Virus record (IMG/VR): IMGVR_UViG_3300010354_000353
Span: 1-31,241 of that record
Origin: a virus
Reading direction: 5' to 3' (one strand)
DNA length: 31,241 bases
This document shows, piece by piece, positions 5,188 through 14,965 of the stretch. The position numbers and the translations under genes are program-made. The notes beneath the pieces were generated by a model. It saw nothing but the letters and a program-made list of their open reading frames with translations, was not told the origin of the DNA and searched no databases. Numbering within the stretch: position 1 is the first letter of the stretch; the number at the start of each line of letters is the position of its first letter.

Positions 5188-6948
5188 TTACACTCCAGGT
5201 ATGTGGTTGTATGTGATCGCCCAACGCGGACTTGGTATTGACCCGTTACTGTATACCGTCGATGTTCCGTTTGTAAGTTCGGTTACTGGTAATAGCTGTG
5301 GCATTAGACGTGTAACTACTGCCCTAGTTTTCTGGTAGTTTGAGTTGTACACCGAGAAGTTCTCAATGGGCAACCCAGGCGACGCGCCATTAGGAGCAGC
5401 CGGGTTGTACCACCTGTAGTCGGAAATGGTGTTCCCATCCACCAGCCATCCGCCAAGAGTTGTGTTTCCGTCAAAGTAGACTCCACCGACGGCCCGCTCT
5501 AAAAGCATCCGGTTAAAGTGCTGTGGGGCGTCCACTACTGCCGTTTGAAATACCGCTAGATACACATTGGTGTAACTTGTAACCGTATCCGGTACCGTTA
5601 ATCCCCAATACTTGATACCGCCAACAGTAGTTGGTGTTGACTGGCTTGCAATTAGAGTTGCAGAAGCCCCACCGTATGGGCCACCACTATAAAGCTCAAC
5701 CTTAGTAATACTGTTTTGAGCTGGGGATTCAAGTCCGGATTGGACCGAGAAGTACAGTGTGTCACCGCCAATAACAGGGATATAGCCAGACATTGTCTGT
5801 AATACATTCAGTGACCCACCGGATGATAAATCCGGGTCGTAAGACCACAGCTCATCTCCGACAAGTGTTCCTCCAGTCGAAGATGGGGTACCTCCGCTGT
5901 ACGAAGTAGTAAACGTTGCAGTTGACGCGGTACCCGCATCAAGTTGCAAAGAGAACAGAGTGGAACTAGGTGCTCCAGCATCGAACAAGCTTGACAATAC
6001 ACGTGTCAAGTTTGGGTCTTTAACCAGGTTAACCCGCTGGGCGTAAACCTTAATAGTTTTTGAGGCCTCATCAATAACTATGTCAGACCCAGTAAGGGCC
6101 TGTAGAGCGAGTTCAATCGCTGTCGCTGTACCTTCACTACGGCGCAGATACCCGATGATATCAAGAAGCGACCTGAGCCTTGACGCCCCCAGTTCACGGG
6201 ATTGTAAATCAACCCCCAGATCTTGTGCAAGGTAATCAAGGACTTCGCTGTCAGCTACCTGGGGGTCTTTGCATGCGATGATGTAGTCGATTGTGGTGCG
6301 TACACGATCAACTTCAAATCCAAATATGCTCAGATACCGTTTAAGGGGACCGTCTTTTCCTTCCCCTAATTCAAAATCGAGTAGTCGATAATGCTCTGGT
6401 ATTTTTTTAAACAGCTCATCTGAGGAACCATAGTTCTTTGGTGAAAGGACAGATATGGTTGCAGCTGGTTCATAATATAGATCGCCATCTCGAGATTCAA
6501 ATTTCACAAAAAGCGTATAATACGCCCACTTACCAGGAGTTACGTAATGGGTGTACTCGCGAGTGCTGTTGTCAAAGACAAGTGTCTGCCCATCACTGAT
6601 GGTTTCTGGTTCACCGATGTCTGAATAAGCTAGTACCAAAGCAGTTGGTACTACATCAGTAGAGTAGGTAGTAGTTGAAAGATCTACAAGTGGGGCATCC
6701 CAGGTTAAGTAGTTCTCACCGTAATCAACTACAGAAACATCGAAAAAAGCAACGTATGAAAATAACCCACCTGAAGAAACAGGTGTATTAAGTATTGGTG
6801 CAACTAATACACCGTCCGCTTTTAATTTGGTGTCGTCATCCGAACGTACCGCTAGACCAACAGATGCCGCTGCCGACCCAGATGGGTACTGAGTGTAAGA
6901 CCCATAATTTGGGGTTATTTTTTGTAGCGTAAATGATTTACGTGCCAT
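5188..6948 (-). CDS. Tail protein I-like baseplate protein with C-terminal adhesin-like region
   Basis: A 586-residue protein. Residues about 178-305 match the phage tail protein I (P2 gpI type) pattern: IPEHYRLLD, a helix with LKRYLSIFGFEVDRVRTTID, DPQVADSEVLDYLAQDLG, and the ending RRSEGTATAIELALQALTG. P2 gpI links the baseplate wedge to the tail fibre. About 175 residues before this domain and 280 after it are rich in Ser, Thr, Gly and Tyr beta strands and may form a fibre-like or receptor-facing part. The gene lies 1 base behind baseplate J, as in P2-like tails (W, J, I order). The upstream ribosome site is weak (TCGG), so coupling to gene J is likely. Confidence 0.85.
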   Translation of the reverse strand: MARKSFTLQKITPNYGSYTQYPSGSAAASVGLAVRSDDDTKLKADGVLVAPILNTPVSSGGLFSYVAFFDVSVVDYGENYLTWDAPLVDLSTTTYSTDVVPTALVLAYSDIGEPETISDGQTLVFDNSTREYTHYVTPGKWAYYTLFVKFESRDGDLYYEPAATISVLSPKNYGSSDELFKKIPEHYRLLDFELGEGKDGPLKRYLSIFGFEVDRVRTTIDYIIACKDPQVADSEVLDYLAQDLGVDLQSRELGASRLRSLLDIIGYLRRSEGTATAIELALQALTGSDIVIDEASKTIKVYAQRVNLVKDPNLTRVLSSLFDAGAPSSTLFSLQLDAGTASTATFTTSYSGGTPSSTGGTLVGDELWSYDPDLSSGGSLNVLQTMSGYIPVIGGDTLYFSVQSGLESPAQNSITKVELYSGGPYGGASATLIASQSTPTTVGGIKYWGLTVPDTVTSYTNVYLAVFQTAVVDAPQHFNRMLLERAVGGVYFDGNTTLGGWLVDGNTISDYRWYNPAAPNGASPGLPIENFSVYNSNYQKTRAVVTRLMPQLLPVTELTNGTSTVYSNGSIPSPRWAITYNHIPGV

Positions 6949-6949
6949 A

Positions 6950-8401
6950 TCAGACCGATGTAGTTATTCCACCAGAGGTGGTAATTGAGTATGAGCCCTT
7001 ACGAATTAGTTGAACGTTGGTGGGGGAGCTACCACTTAGGGACACAGTGGCGTACTCAACACCCTCAACGTTATGGATAGCTCGGTAGATATCTCCAATT
7101 TTTATGTCAATGCCAAACTGCACTTTTGGCAACTCAAACAGTGAATCAAGTGCTCGTTCTACCGCTCGCTTTACTGATACTGCGACATAACTTTCCTGTA
7201 CGTACACAGTAGCTGTAATTGTTTTTGGCACTAAAGTGATTGAGCTTTCAGCCACAACCGTTACACCTAGAGTTGAGAGGGGCTGAATCAGTGCTTCGAT
7301 CTCATCCTGAACTGTGCTGGCAACTGCAACTGAGTTAGATGAGTAACTGGTGTAGTCGGATATATAAGGCATACCGTAAACAGATACGCTTCCTCCTCCA
7401 CCACCAGAAGCATTAGGGGTGTAGGCGACTACCGCCTTGTACACACTTGGTACGCGTAGGGCCAGATCAACGTAATCCTGAATGGTTACTGCGCGATCTT
7501 GAGATTTGATCATTGCTTTTAGTGAGCTTTTAATCGAGTCAACGGTCTCCCCGTTACTCCCCCCAGTAGCAGCAGTTGAAGACACAACCGCCAACCCAAC
7601 TGGTTGAGTTGTCTTGAAAGCTGTGATCTTGTTTTGACCTACGTTCCCGTTACCACCTGACGTGGTGTTATAGGTTGCAGTAATTTTAGTGTTTGTTGCT
7701 GGTACTCGACCGCTCAGTCGGTTACCAAACAGTACTTGTGTTTCATTGTCGGCATTTACAATTACGGAATAAACACTGCTACCCGAATTACTTAGTGCGA
7801 TGTTTGGAACAGGGTTCCATGCCGTTGGGTCCAACCCGTTTTCATAAACGTAGACCTGGACAGACGATGGTACAGCGGAGGTCTTGGATAGGGAATACTT
7901 CTGGTTTACCTGGCCACTTGCCGAAGTTGTCAGAACCTCTTCAATTATCTTTTTACCCTCAGTAACAGCAACCCCAACAGTTTGCCCTGATAGCACTACG
8001 GTTTCTTCGTTTGAAAAGAACTCGTACTGCGATCCGTCATTTGTGGCCATAAAAATAGTTCCTGCAGCAAGGGATACTGAGGCTGCAGATGAGTTCGATA
8101 CGTATACCGTGGCGGTTGCTGAGGACCTATTGAAGGGGGTGTAGTCAAATAGGTTGGCAAGAGCCAAAACACTTTCACGCTGGGTGGCTGTCGAGATGAA
8201 TGCCTCTCCAGCTGCGCGGTCAACGTAGTAATGAAGTACGTCGCCCATGTAAGCCCACAAATCCACAAACAACATTCCGAAGTCTGATGGGTCTCTGTCA
8301 GTCCACTCTGGGGCTACACGGGACGCTCTAGCTAATAGATCGCGGCGAATGTTTTCGTAATCGCGACTTGCAAAGTCAAAACCTGGGGTTCCTAACGGCA
8401 T
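6950..8401 (-). CDS. Baseplate J-like protein (wedge)
   Basis: A 483-residue protein of the baseplate J family (P2 gpJ; T4 gp6-like), a main component of the wedges that ring the tail tip. The N-terminus contains the typical opening (FASRDYENIRRDLLARA) and DPSDFGMLFVDLWAYMGDVLHYYVDRAAGEAFISTA. The middle carries beta-rich repeats with AGTIF and the C-terminal half includes SQDRAVTIQDYVDLALRVPSV, a hallmark of this family, and AVERALDSLF. AGGAG lies 6 bases before the ATG. It is flanked by the gp25-like and tail protein I genes, as in many contractile tails. Confidence 0.93.
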   Translation of the reverse strand: MPLGTPGFDFASRDYENIRRDLLARASRVAPEWTDRDPSDFGMLFVDLWAYMGDVLHYYVDRAAGEAFISTATQRESVLALANLFDYTPFNRSSATATVYVSNSSAASVSLAAGTIFMATNDGSQYEFFSNEETVVLSGQTVGVAVTEGKKIIEEVLTTSASGQVNQKYSLSKTSAVPSSVQVYVYENGLDPTAWNPVPNIALSNSGSSVYSVIVNADNETQVLFGNRLSGRVPATNTKITATYNTTSGGNGNVGQNKITAFKTTQPVGLAVVSSTAATGGSNGETVDSIKSSLKAMIKSQDRAVTIQDYVDLALRVPSVYKAVVAYTPNASGGGGGSVSVYGMPYISDYTSYSSNSVAVASTVQDEIEALIQPLSTLGVTVVAESSITLVPKTITATVYVQESYVAVSVKRAVERALDSLFELPKVQFGIDIKIGDIYRAIHNVEGVEYATVSLSGSSPTNVQLIRKGSYSITTSGGITTSV

Positions 8402-8409
8402 GGTTACTC

Positions 8410-8820
8410 CTAGATTGGGCTGTCTTCAGTGGTTAGACCAGGACTGGCTACGTTAAATGCTACAACCTGGGGGGCTCCGAGTGGTAGACGGTAAACAATT
8501 GTGATACCTAATGTGGTGTCCTGGTTACCAAAAGAAGCAATGGTTTGTGATGGGGCTAAGCGAATGTCCAGAATTGACACACGGCTTATGTTGTTGGCCA
8601 TTTCTTGCTTTGCGTCGATTACAAAGTCAGCAATAGATAAGTCATCAATAGGCTCAAACAAAAGCTGCCTAACGCCAGCTCCATAACGGTGGTTCATTGC
8701 CCTTTCGTACTTACTGGTAGTAGCAACATTTATGATCTTCTGCTCAGCAATGGTGGTTGGTGAAGTAGTTGAAGCAACTCGGCCACCTGAGAAGTCAAAG
8801 GGAATCTTTATTGATTTCAT
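8410..8820 (-). CDS. gp25/gpW-like baseplate wedge protein
   Basis: A 136-residue protein with the features of the T4 gp25 / P2 gpW family, which joins the baseplate wedge and forms the seed to which the sheath attaches. The typical stretch is IINVATTSKYERAMNHRYGAG followed by RQLLFEPID, with a C-terminal strand LGITIVYRLP. The ATG overlaps the preceding stop (ATGA), and GGAGGG lies 6 bases upstream. Gene order hub, OB-like protein, gp25, J, I agrees with known contractile tails. Confidence 0.9.
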   Translation of the reverse strand: MKSIKIPFDFSGGRVASTTSPTTIAEQKIINVATTSKYERAMNHRYGAGVRQLLFEPIDDLSIADFVIDAKQEMANNISRVSILDIRLAPSQTIASFGNQDTTLGITIVYRLPLGAPQVVAFNVASPGLTTEDSPI

Positions 8821-9062
8821 GCTGACCCTCCGTCAATACCAGTAATTGGGGCGTACCCAGAGTTTACTACATGTATGTTTGACACCTTTTCATCCTCTAC
8901 AGCCACAAGAACCTGGTCACCAGTATCGAGCGTTCCATAGGGGATGTTTTTTGACAGTTGCACTGACACAGAGTTGCCTAACAATGACGGTATTTTTACA
9001 TACACAGTGTCGTTAGCGGAGTATGAAACAACTGCTCGGTACACACACATTCCGTCATACAT
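8817..9062 (-). CDS. Small OB-fold-like baseplate/spike protein
   Basis: An 81-residue protein with a series of strands: YRAVVSYSANDTVYVKIPSLLG, SVSVQLSKNI, DQVLVAVEDEKVSNIHVV. The segment GDQVLVAVEDE is typical of the short OB-fold domains of phage spike and hub proteins (gp5/gpV N-terminal type). Its position between the hub (gpD-like) gene and the gp25-like gene is where such proteins are encoded. It lacks the long beta-helix and iron-tipped end of a full spike, so it may be only the OB adaptor. The gene overlaps the hub by 8 bases. Confidence 0.65.
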   Translation of the reverse strand: MYDGMCVYRAVVSYSANDTVYVKIPSLLGNSVSVQLSKNIPYGTLDTGDQVLVAVEDEKVSNIHVVNSGYAPITGIDGGSA

Positions 9063-10221
9063 ATTCTACTACCCTCTCAACTGCGGTCTTCCATTCCCCA
9101 TTTACATACCTTGCTGATGGTGGGGCCTCAGCTATCTCGGTAGGAGGAACTATGTACTCGCTTGTTAAATTAAAGTCTCTGGAAATATCCAGTGTGGATA
9201 TACAGCTAGACCCACCAATGACGTGCTTAACAGAGTTAACGTACCACAAGCCTTCAAACTTCGCCCCATAACCGGATACCTCAACTACTCCTCCAGGAAC
9301 AGTTCCTATGGCTGCGTGCACATCAAGAACTGCGTTGAACGGTAGGTTCTTGCGTATCTTTGCTCCAATTAGTTTTTCTGACTCGGTAACTGAGTTGGAG
9401 GAAGCAGATAAGGCTGACGTGTATTTGGATCTGTGTCCAACCCCGGACCAAGACATATCCGAAGACAAGTGGTCTCCCGTGGATGTAACTGACACACCTG
9501 AGTTATCTAAAGAGTCAACCTGGTAGTTCCATGAGACACCGTCGGGAGTTAAGTACCCGAAGCTGCCATGAAACCGCAAAATACCACCTGGTTGTGGTGA
9601 CGCCACCGTATTGGGGCTGACCAGCACTTCAAACGACGGGCGTCTTCCGATTGCCTTAAAGGGGTCCCATATGTGCATGTGGGTTCCATGCACAGTGAAT
9701 GAGTACCCGTAGGTGTCACAGAACCACGCCAGGAATTCCCAGTCAGACTTTTTTGCCTGCGCAACCTGAGGTATTGAAAAACCATCGTTAACTACGTCGA
9801 CACTAAACCCGTACTTTCCAGACATCTCTTTGGCGATAGACACCACTGAGCAGTTTTCCCAGATTCTGGAGTTAGTGCTTTTCATGTTTACTGAAACCCC
9901 AAAGCAAACTATGTTTGCCACCTGGAATTGACTTCCATTTACAACCTGCCCACCAGCTGTGTATTCGGGCTCGATGTACAAAACGTAACCATAGAACTCA
10001 AACTTACGCCCACTACCCAAAGTGGCGGTGACTCTAACCGGAGCGTCAATATAATCAGTTATGGCCTTGGCGGGGATACCAGCCATTTGTAATGTCAGCA
10101 TATCGTGCTTGTTAGCTGACAGATTCAAAGTAAGTTTACTAATTGATAGATAGTTGACTGACGCTTCTCCAATCTCAATAGAGACTTTTGGGGAAAGCGG
10201 ACTACCGCTGTTTGTGATCAC
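9055..10221 (-). CDS. Baseplate hub protein, late control D-like
   Basis: A 388-residue protein matching the phage late control D / T4 gp27-like hub family, which forms the ring between tail tube and spike. Signs are the N-terminal strand-rich part (KVSIEIGEASVNYLSISKLTL ... VRVTATLG), FYGYVLYIEPEY, the helix SIAKEMSGKYGFSVDVVND followed by AKKSDWEFLAWFCDTYGYSF, and TPDGVSWNYQVD with a C-terminal WYVNSVKHVI strand. It starts with GTG overlapping the stop of the LysM gene (GTGA). Family assignment is firm at the superfamily level. Confidence 0.88.
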   Translation of the reverse strand: MITNSGSPLSPKVSIEIGEASVNYLSISKLTLNLSANKHDMLTLQMAGIPAKAITDYIDAPVRVTATLGSGRKFEFYGYVLYIEPEYTAGGQVVNGSQFQVANIVCFGVSVNMKSTNSRIWENCSVVSIAKEMSGKYGFSVDVVNDGFSIPQVAQAKKSDWEFLAWFCDTYGYSFTVHGTHMHIWDPFKAIGRRPSFEVLVSPNTVASPQPGGILRFHGSFGYLTPDGVSWNYQVDSLDNSGVSVTSTGDHLSSDMSWSGVGHRSKYTSALSASSNSVTESEKLIGAKIRKNLPFNAVLDVHAAIGTVPGGVVEVSGYGAKFEGLWYVNSVKHVIGGSSCISTLDISRDFNLTSEYIVPPTEIAEAPPSARYVNGEWKTAVERVVEYV

Positions 10222-10460
10222 CTGGGGATCCTTACAAGGGTGCCAGTAGGGATAACGTCAGGCCACTGGACTTGTGGATTGATGTCCGCTATCTCCCAGT
10301 ACCTAGATCCGTCATTGAGCACCCGTGCAGCAATATTTGCAAAGGTGTCACCGTCTTTAGTGATGTACTGGTAGTACGTAGTGTCCTCGCCTTTAACACG
10401 AGTTGCAATAATGCCGCCGTGGTAGCTGCGGTATCTACTTGAAGTTCTGTAAATTGCCAT
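10218..10460 (-). CDS. LysM-domain baseplate protein
   Basis: An 80-residue protein that is nearly all one LysM domain: residues about 27-80 include YYQYITKDGDTFANIAARVLND, SRYWEIADINP and VIPTGTLVRIPR. LysM domains bind peptidoglycan, and in contractile tails small LysM proteins (P2 gpX, gp53-like and afp7-like) join tube and baseplate. The first 26 residues are basic and aromatic (YRTSSRYRSYHGG). The gene sits between a large structural gene and the hub, overlapping the hub start. A virion role is more likely than free lysis activity. Confidence 0.88.
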   Translation of the reverse strand: MAIYRTSSRYRSYHGGIIATRVKGEDTTYYQYITKDGDTFANIAARVLNDGSRYWEIADINPQVQWPDVIPTGTLVRIPR

Positions 10461-10463
10461 TAT

Positions 10464-12296
10464 TTATCTTGGCCCCTCAGGGTTGTTATTCTGTCCCGCC
10501 CAGCTAAGTACAAAACGTTGTGCCCCAATCGACTGGGTACCCTGAACAACACCTTTTTTAGTTCCACTAGATGTAATAGTTACCCCAGAATTTGTGGTTG
10601 CAGTGACTGTAACGGACACTTCAAATATGTAATACGAGTTTTTAATAGACGAAGGAACATCGCTAGAACTTGATGCATTATATTTATTTGAAGCCGTATT
10701 TTGCAGATCTGTGTTACCGTCAGTTGCGTGTATGGACCGCCTTCTTACACGGGCTGCATCAGCCCCGGATCCGGATGTACCAGCACCCCAGTCTGATTTA
10801 CTAGTTGCTGTTTCGCTCTTAGAAAAAGAACCCATCAAAACAACTCCCGATGACGATTCTTTGTACGTACCGCTATTCAGTAACGCGGTAGCCTCACTTT
10901 GTGACAACCCACTCGTACCGGACTTTTTACCGTACATGGATAATGAAGTGGTGTAACTAATTGTTATCCCCGCGTCAGATTCAAACAACTTTAATATGTC
11001 GTCGTCGTCTGCACCTGTTCTTGTTTGTTCCCCAGTTTCTTGGTCGTATACATCTTCTCCACCTCTAACTGCCCGTACTTTATCGAACCCCATAAACAAC
11101 GCTCTACCATAAAAATTATTACGACGTCCGCTAGCGTCGTTAACTACATAAGTCCATGCGTTATTGTCGTCAATGTTGTTACTAAACGCATCATCGATAT
11201 CTTCTTTTGCTGTTATACCTTCAGCGGTAAATACTGCCGTAAAGCTGCTACCAGTAGTGTTTAGTGCCTTAAGCAGTTCCTGCTTGGCTGCTTCTTTATC
11301 AGCGTTTTCTTGTATCTTGGCCTCTGCAGCACTCTTGAACTGGCGCGTTAAGAAGGTGTCTTGCTGAGCAAAGCCGATGTACATGGCGCTCATGGATAAG
11401 TACACCTTGCACTGCAGGGGAACCATGTTTGTATTGAACTTTAAGAATTCAACCTTAGATGCGGTGATGAACCCGTCCAACATGAACAAACTTGAAAACA
11501 TGACTCGCACTGGGTTAGGCATCAAGAATGATGAGTTACCAAAGTTAGCTTTCATGATCTCTTCTGCGTTTGCATCAATGATTTTTAGACCTGCGTCATC
11601 AGTTGATGTACCACTATCGTCTTCGCTCTCTTGATCAGGAGAAGGTTCTGGAGTTTGACTGTTATATACCGTATTGGCATTTATCTTTAAGTTTTGTAAC
11701 TGGAAGTCAAGCATCTCTTTTGAGAACCCTTGCCCAATGACGGAATAAAGAACTCTCAAGTCGGCCATTACCCCAATGTCATACACGTCAGTAGGGCTGT
11801 AGTCACCTGATACATCTGCTGTCTGATCCGCAAATGGCACGTCACCAGCGGTTCCTCTACGTGTATCTCCCGCCGCTACTTCTGCAGAGCGGTCAAACAA
11901 CAAGTCAAATTGAAAGTTCATGACAGAACCAACAGGTTGAGAAAGCTGCTCTGGAGTCTGCAGGATCGACAAATACATATCTTCACGCATGGCAACGTTT
12001 TGCTGGATGTCCTGTGGGTTGAACTGAAACTTGCACTTACTGATCGGTACACCAGTCATTAGCCCAGTGCTTAATGCGGGCTGATCGAGGTTACGAATGT
12101 ACCCTCGGTGAAGGGTGTAATTGCCACCAGCTACTGCTTGCTTAGCGTTCCATGCACGAGAAGCCAAGGCGTGCTCGGCCTCAAGAAAGCGTATGCTCCT
12201 ACTGGGGTAAATAAACGGAGGGTTTTCAATACCCCCATTTGACACACTCTCGTTAGCGCGGTTAATACCAAAGTTGCCATCCTCACGGTAACCCAT
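10464..12296 (-). CDS. Baseplate/tail-tip structural protein, CIS-tube-like N-terminus
   Basis: A 610-residue protein, probably a virion component. Residues about 85-140 (KCKFQFNPQDIQQNVAMRED, followed by PVGSVMNFQFDLLFDR) look like the N-terminal domain of contractile-injection-system tube-initiator or LysM-type proteins, where an FxFNP motif is typical. The middle contains an acidic Asp/Glu/Ser linker (PSPDQESEDDSG) and NPVRVMFSSLFMLDGFITASKVEF, a pattern of baseplate proteins. The C-terminal third is Ser/Thr/Gly/Asn-rich. The ATG overlaps the tape-measure stop (TAATG). Placed between tape measure and LysM protein, it probably caps the tube at the tip. The exact homologue is uncertain. Confidence 0.72.
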   Translation of the reverse strand: MGYREDGNFGINRANESVSNGGIENPPFIYPSRSIRFLEAEHALASRAWNAKQAVAGGNYTLHRGYIRNLDQPALSTGLMTGVPISKCKFQFNPQDIQQNVAMREDMYLSILQTPEQLSQPVGSVMNFQFDLLFDRSAEVAAGDTRRGTAGDVPFADQTADVSGDYSPTDVYDIGVMADLRVLYSVIGQGFSKEMLDFQLQNLKINANTVYNSQTPEPSPDQESEDDSGTSTDDAGLKIIDANAEEIMKANFGNSSFLMPNPVRVMFSSLFMLDGFITASKVEFLKFNTNMVPLQCKVYLSMSAMYIGFAQQDTFLTRQFKSAAEAKIQENADKEAAKQELLKALNTTGSSFTAVFTAEGITAKEDIDDAFSNNIDDNNAWTYVVNDASGRRNNFYGRALFMGFDKVRAVRGGEDVYDQETGEQTRTGADDDDILKLFESDAGITISYTTSLSMYGKKSGTSGLSQSEATALLNSGTYKESSSGVVLMGSFSKSETATSKSDWGAGTSGSGADAARVRRRSIHATDGNTDLQNTASNKYNASSSSDVPSSIKNSYYIFEVSVTVTATTNSGVTITSSGTKKGVVQGTQSIGAQRFVLSWAGQNNNPEGPR

Positions 12297-14953
12297 TAGC
12301 TGCTCCTCAACGATTCGATTTCAAGTTCACGCCTAATCATTGCTACTAACTCCGAAGCAATCTTTTTAAGATCTTGAGAGTTTCCACTACCCATCAAGTT
12401 GATCGTTGGGCTCATATTGATAGTGGTGCCTCCGGTTACCGATACAGCACCGCCAACAGACTGAGACACACGGCTAGCAACCGGTGTTGGGTCTCCAGAC
12501 GGGTTTGGAACTCCACGACTCTGTAGAACCTCGGTGGTCTGGTAGTCGGGAGCCCATGATGAGTGGGCTTTCTCGATGGCCGCTGCTACTGCATATGGGT
12601 CGTTACTCTTGTTTATCAGTGCGTTGATAACACCCTTTTGGTAATTAGTCATGTGGTAAACGCTGGCCAACATACCCTGTTCATAGTTGGCAAAATTCCA
12701 CACATGGGGTCTTCCGTCTGCTTTTGTATTAAATGGAGTGGCTTCGCCTAGGTGTGCACCCCCAGAACTTTGGGGAGAGGTGATGGTCGCTAGCGGGTTG
12801 AACTTAGCTCGAGTTCCTTCAGAGGCAATCCATGCAGACATTGCTTGAAGGTTTGCCTCGGTAACTGGTGCCCCAACCCTCCTAAGGAAGTCACTGCTCC
12901 ATTGAGTTATGTCCACTCCAGACTTAGCCATACCACCGCTTGGACCAAGGTCAATCGCAACAGAGGTGCCACCAACTGAAGTAATTCTTCCTGGTCGACG
13001 ACGTCTTTGGGTTGTTGAAGTGTCTGTCTGAACTGCGGTTCCACCAATATTTCGTGCTACGCGTTCAGATATAGAGGCGTAACCTTCCGTATTAGGTGCC
13101 GCCAAAGCTGGTCCTGCCATTCCACTGCGTGGACTATCCCCCATAATTTCACCAAAGTCACTGTTGGGGTCAAACGGAGCAGCGCCAGCTGGCCCGTGTC
13201 CCCACGGTGCCCCCATTCGTTCGTATTCTCCGCGACCACCTGGAAGATCGTTTGGCTGCACGTGCCAAGGCTCGTTGTTTACATCATGGAATGATCGCAG
13301 TCCGTACTTATGCGCGTTAGCTACGACCCAATCAAGATCTCCGGTAAGGTCGGCAGCCAAACCAATTTCGTGCATTGACCTTCCTGGAGGTGCTGCTGCT
13401 GCTCCGCTGGTGTGCTCCCAATATGAGCCATCCCACTGAATGTTCTTCTCACCACGGGAGTTAGTTGGGCTGCTTGTTCTGGTGTACCTAGAAAGGAACA
13501 TACGTCGTTGCTCATCCGAACTACGAACACCTGTACCAATTTTTACATTGGGGTTATCCGCCATCATCTTTGATAAACGCTGCTGGAACGTTGGGTGTAG
13601 CCCGGACATGCGCCCAGACGAAGTAGGAGTGGTTGAGGTTGTTGAACCACCAGAGGATCCCCCATTGGGGTCACCACCAAAACCAAGTCCGCCTGTTATG
13701 TTTTGGAAAACGCTTGTAGCAATTCGGTTGCTACCTACCATACCAAGAATACCTGACAGACTGTCTTCTAGGGCACCAAATGCCCTGGTTAGGGACTGGG
13801 TCTGGCGCTCCAAGTACGCATAGTTATCTACTTGGCGTCGATAAAAGTTTTCGTCGCGCCTTGTCTCTAGTCGTTGAGTTTCCTCTACTTGGGTAGCAAA
13901 GTTTTCTTCAATACCCATACGACGTCGGTCAGATTCTCGGCTTGGGTCGTACATACCACGACCGCCCTTACCCTGGAACGTAAGGTTTTGTTGGGCATAT
14001 TGAATTACCTGCGTGTGCATTTCTTGAGGTACGCCCATCATTGTCAGTTTTGATCTTGTAACTGATCCGGGCAATAACGCAGATTGAATGGTCTTTTCGT
14101 CTGTCAAGCCAGCAGCTCGAACGATACCCTGCATTACGCTCATACCAGAACGTTGGGTACCCCCAGGACCAATAATCGAGGTGCCGGTCATCATAAACAT
14201 CCGGTTTGCTACTGGGGCGCTTGCCAGAGTACCCAGCATTCCTGTTACGTCACTAGATGACATCGAGTAACCACTCATGGTACGGAATGCTTCAACGGAT
14301 GAGGCTTGTTGCCTACCGCTAAGACCTATTGACGCTTCCATCGACATCAAGTCGTTGATACCACCGGCACCGAGACGGTAGCCAGTAAGCGGCATACGGT
14401 ACGTAGAGCTAACGCCTAGTTGATCTAGCCCGGTCATTTGTTGATACAGAACCGACATCCGATCAGCAGCTAGAACACCTTCTCGACCTCTATCAAAACG
14501 GGCGTTAGCAGCGTTAATCCCCATGTTAGCCATGGACACACCAACGGCGGCTGCGCCGAACATGCGCCCACCGCCAGCCATCTTGGTTTTTCCAATGGCG
14601 CCCATGACGCCGCCCTCATTGAAGGTGCCTGCGATGTCAGCGCGCCGTTCAAACAATCTCTTAGCAGCGCTTAGGCTGGTACCGGCAAACCTGGTCCCTG
14701 CCCCACCACGGGCGTCCCCACCCCCGTCACCTCCGCCTGCTGCTCCCTCGGCCCGGTTCTCGAGATCCCCCATGGCCTCAGAGACGGCCTTCTTAAGACC
14801 CTTCTCAAACCGTGTGATTACACGGTCAACGAAAGCGTTTACAGACTTCTCAATGGCCTGAACATCTTGGTTTACAGAACCAGATACAGGGCGTGCATCA
14901 CCACCAAGGGTTGATTCCTCTGCCCCTGTCTGTGATAGCGGATCTATTGCCAT
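12296..14953 (-). CDS. Tape measure protein with M15 peptidase and lysozyme-like domains
   Basis: An 885-residue protein. The N-terminal 450 residues are helical and Gly/Ala/Met-rich with coiled-coil features (LETRRDENFYRRQVDNYAYLERQ), as in tape measures that set tail length. Residues about 455-575 form a D-Ala-D-Ala carboxypeptidase-type M15 domain: SMHEIGLAAD gives His528 and Asp535, and EPWHVQ gives His564, the three zinc ligands. Residues about 685-815 (AWIASEGTRAKFNPLA, NFANYEQGM, KGVINALI) look like a lysozyme-like muralytic domain with Glu712 as candidate acid. The end is Asn/Ser-rich. It follows the frameshifted gene and precedes tip proteins, as expected. A tail-tip lysin would open the cell wall at DNA entry. 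Confidence 0.85.
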   Translation of the reverse strand: MAIDPLSQTGAEESTLGGDARPVSGSVNQDVQAIEKSVNAFVDRVITRFEKGLKKAVSEAMGDLENRAEGAAGGGDGGGDARGGAGTRFAGTSLSAAKRLFERRADIAGTFNEGGVMGAIGKTKMAGGGRMFGAAAVGVSMANMGINAANARFDRGREGVLAADRMSVLYQQMTGLDQLGVSSTYRMPLTGYRLGAGGINDLMSMEASIGLSGRQQASSVEAFRTMSGYSMSSSDVTGMLGTLASAPVANRMFMMTGTSIIGPGGTQRSGMSVMQGIVRAAGLTDEKTIQSALLPGSVTRSKLTMMGVPQEMHTQVIQYAQQNLTFQGKGGRGMYDPSRESDRRRMGIEENFATQVEETQRLETRRDENFYRRQVDNYAYLERQTQSLTRAFGALEDSLSGILGMVGSNRIATSVFQNITGGLGFGGDPNGGSSGGSTTSTTPTSSGRMSGLHPTFQQRLSKMMADNPNVKIGTGVRSSDEQRRMFLSRYTRTSSPTNSRGEKNIQWDGSYWEHTSGAAAAPPGRSMHEIGLAADLTGDLDWVVANAHKYGLRSFHDVNNEPWHVQPNDLPGGRGEYERMGAPWGHGPAGAAPFDPNSDFGEIMGDSPRSGMAGPALAAPNTEGYASISERVARNIGGTAVQTDTSTTQRRRRPGRITSVGGTSVAIDLGPSGGMAKSGVDITQWSSDFLRRVGAPVTEANLQAMSAWIASEGTRAKFNPLATITSPQSSGGAHLGEATPFNTKADGRPHVWNFANYEQGMLASVYHMTNYQKGVINALINKSNDPYAVAAAIEKAHSSWAPDYQTTEVLQSRGVPNPSGDPTPVASRVSQSVGGAVSVTGGTTINMSPTINLMGSGNSQDLKKIASELVAMIRRELEIESLRSS

Positions 14954-14965
14954 TGGTTCCTCGCT

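Noticed and set aside
8817-9271. Plus-strand frame over the hub and OB-like genes
   Set aside because: Shadow of the baseplate genes in another frame; no start signal.
13440-13823. 127-codon plus-strand open frame
   Set aside because: Antisense to the tape measure, with no ribosome site and no plausible neighbours on that strand.
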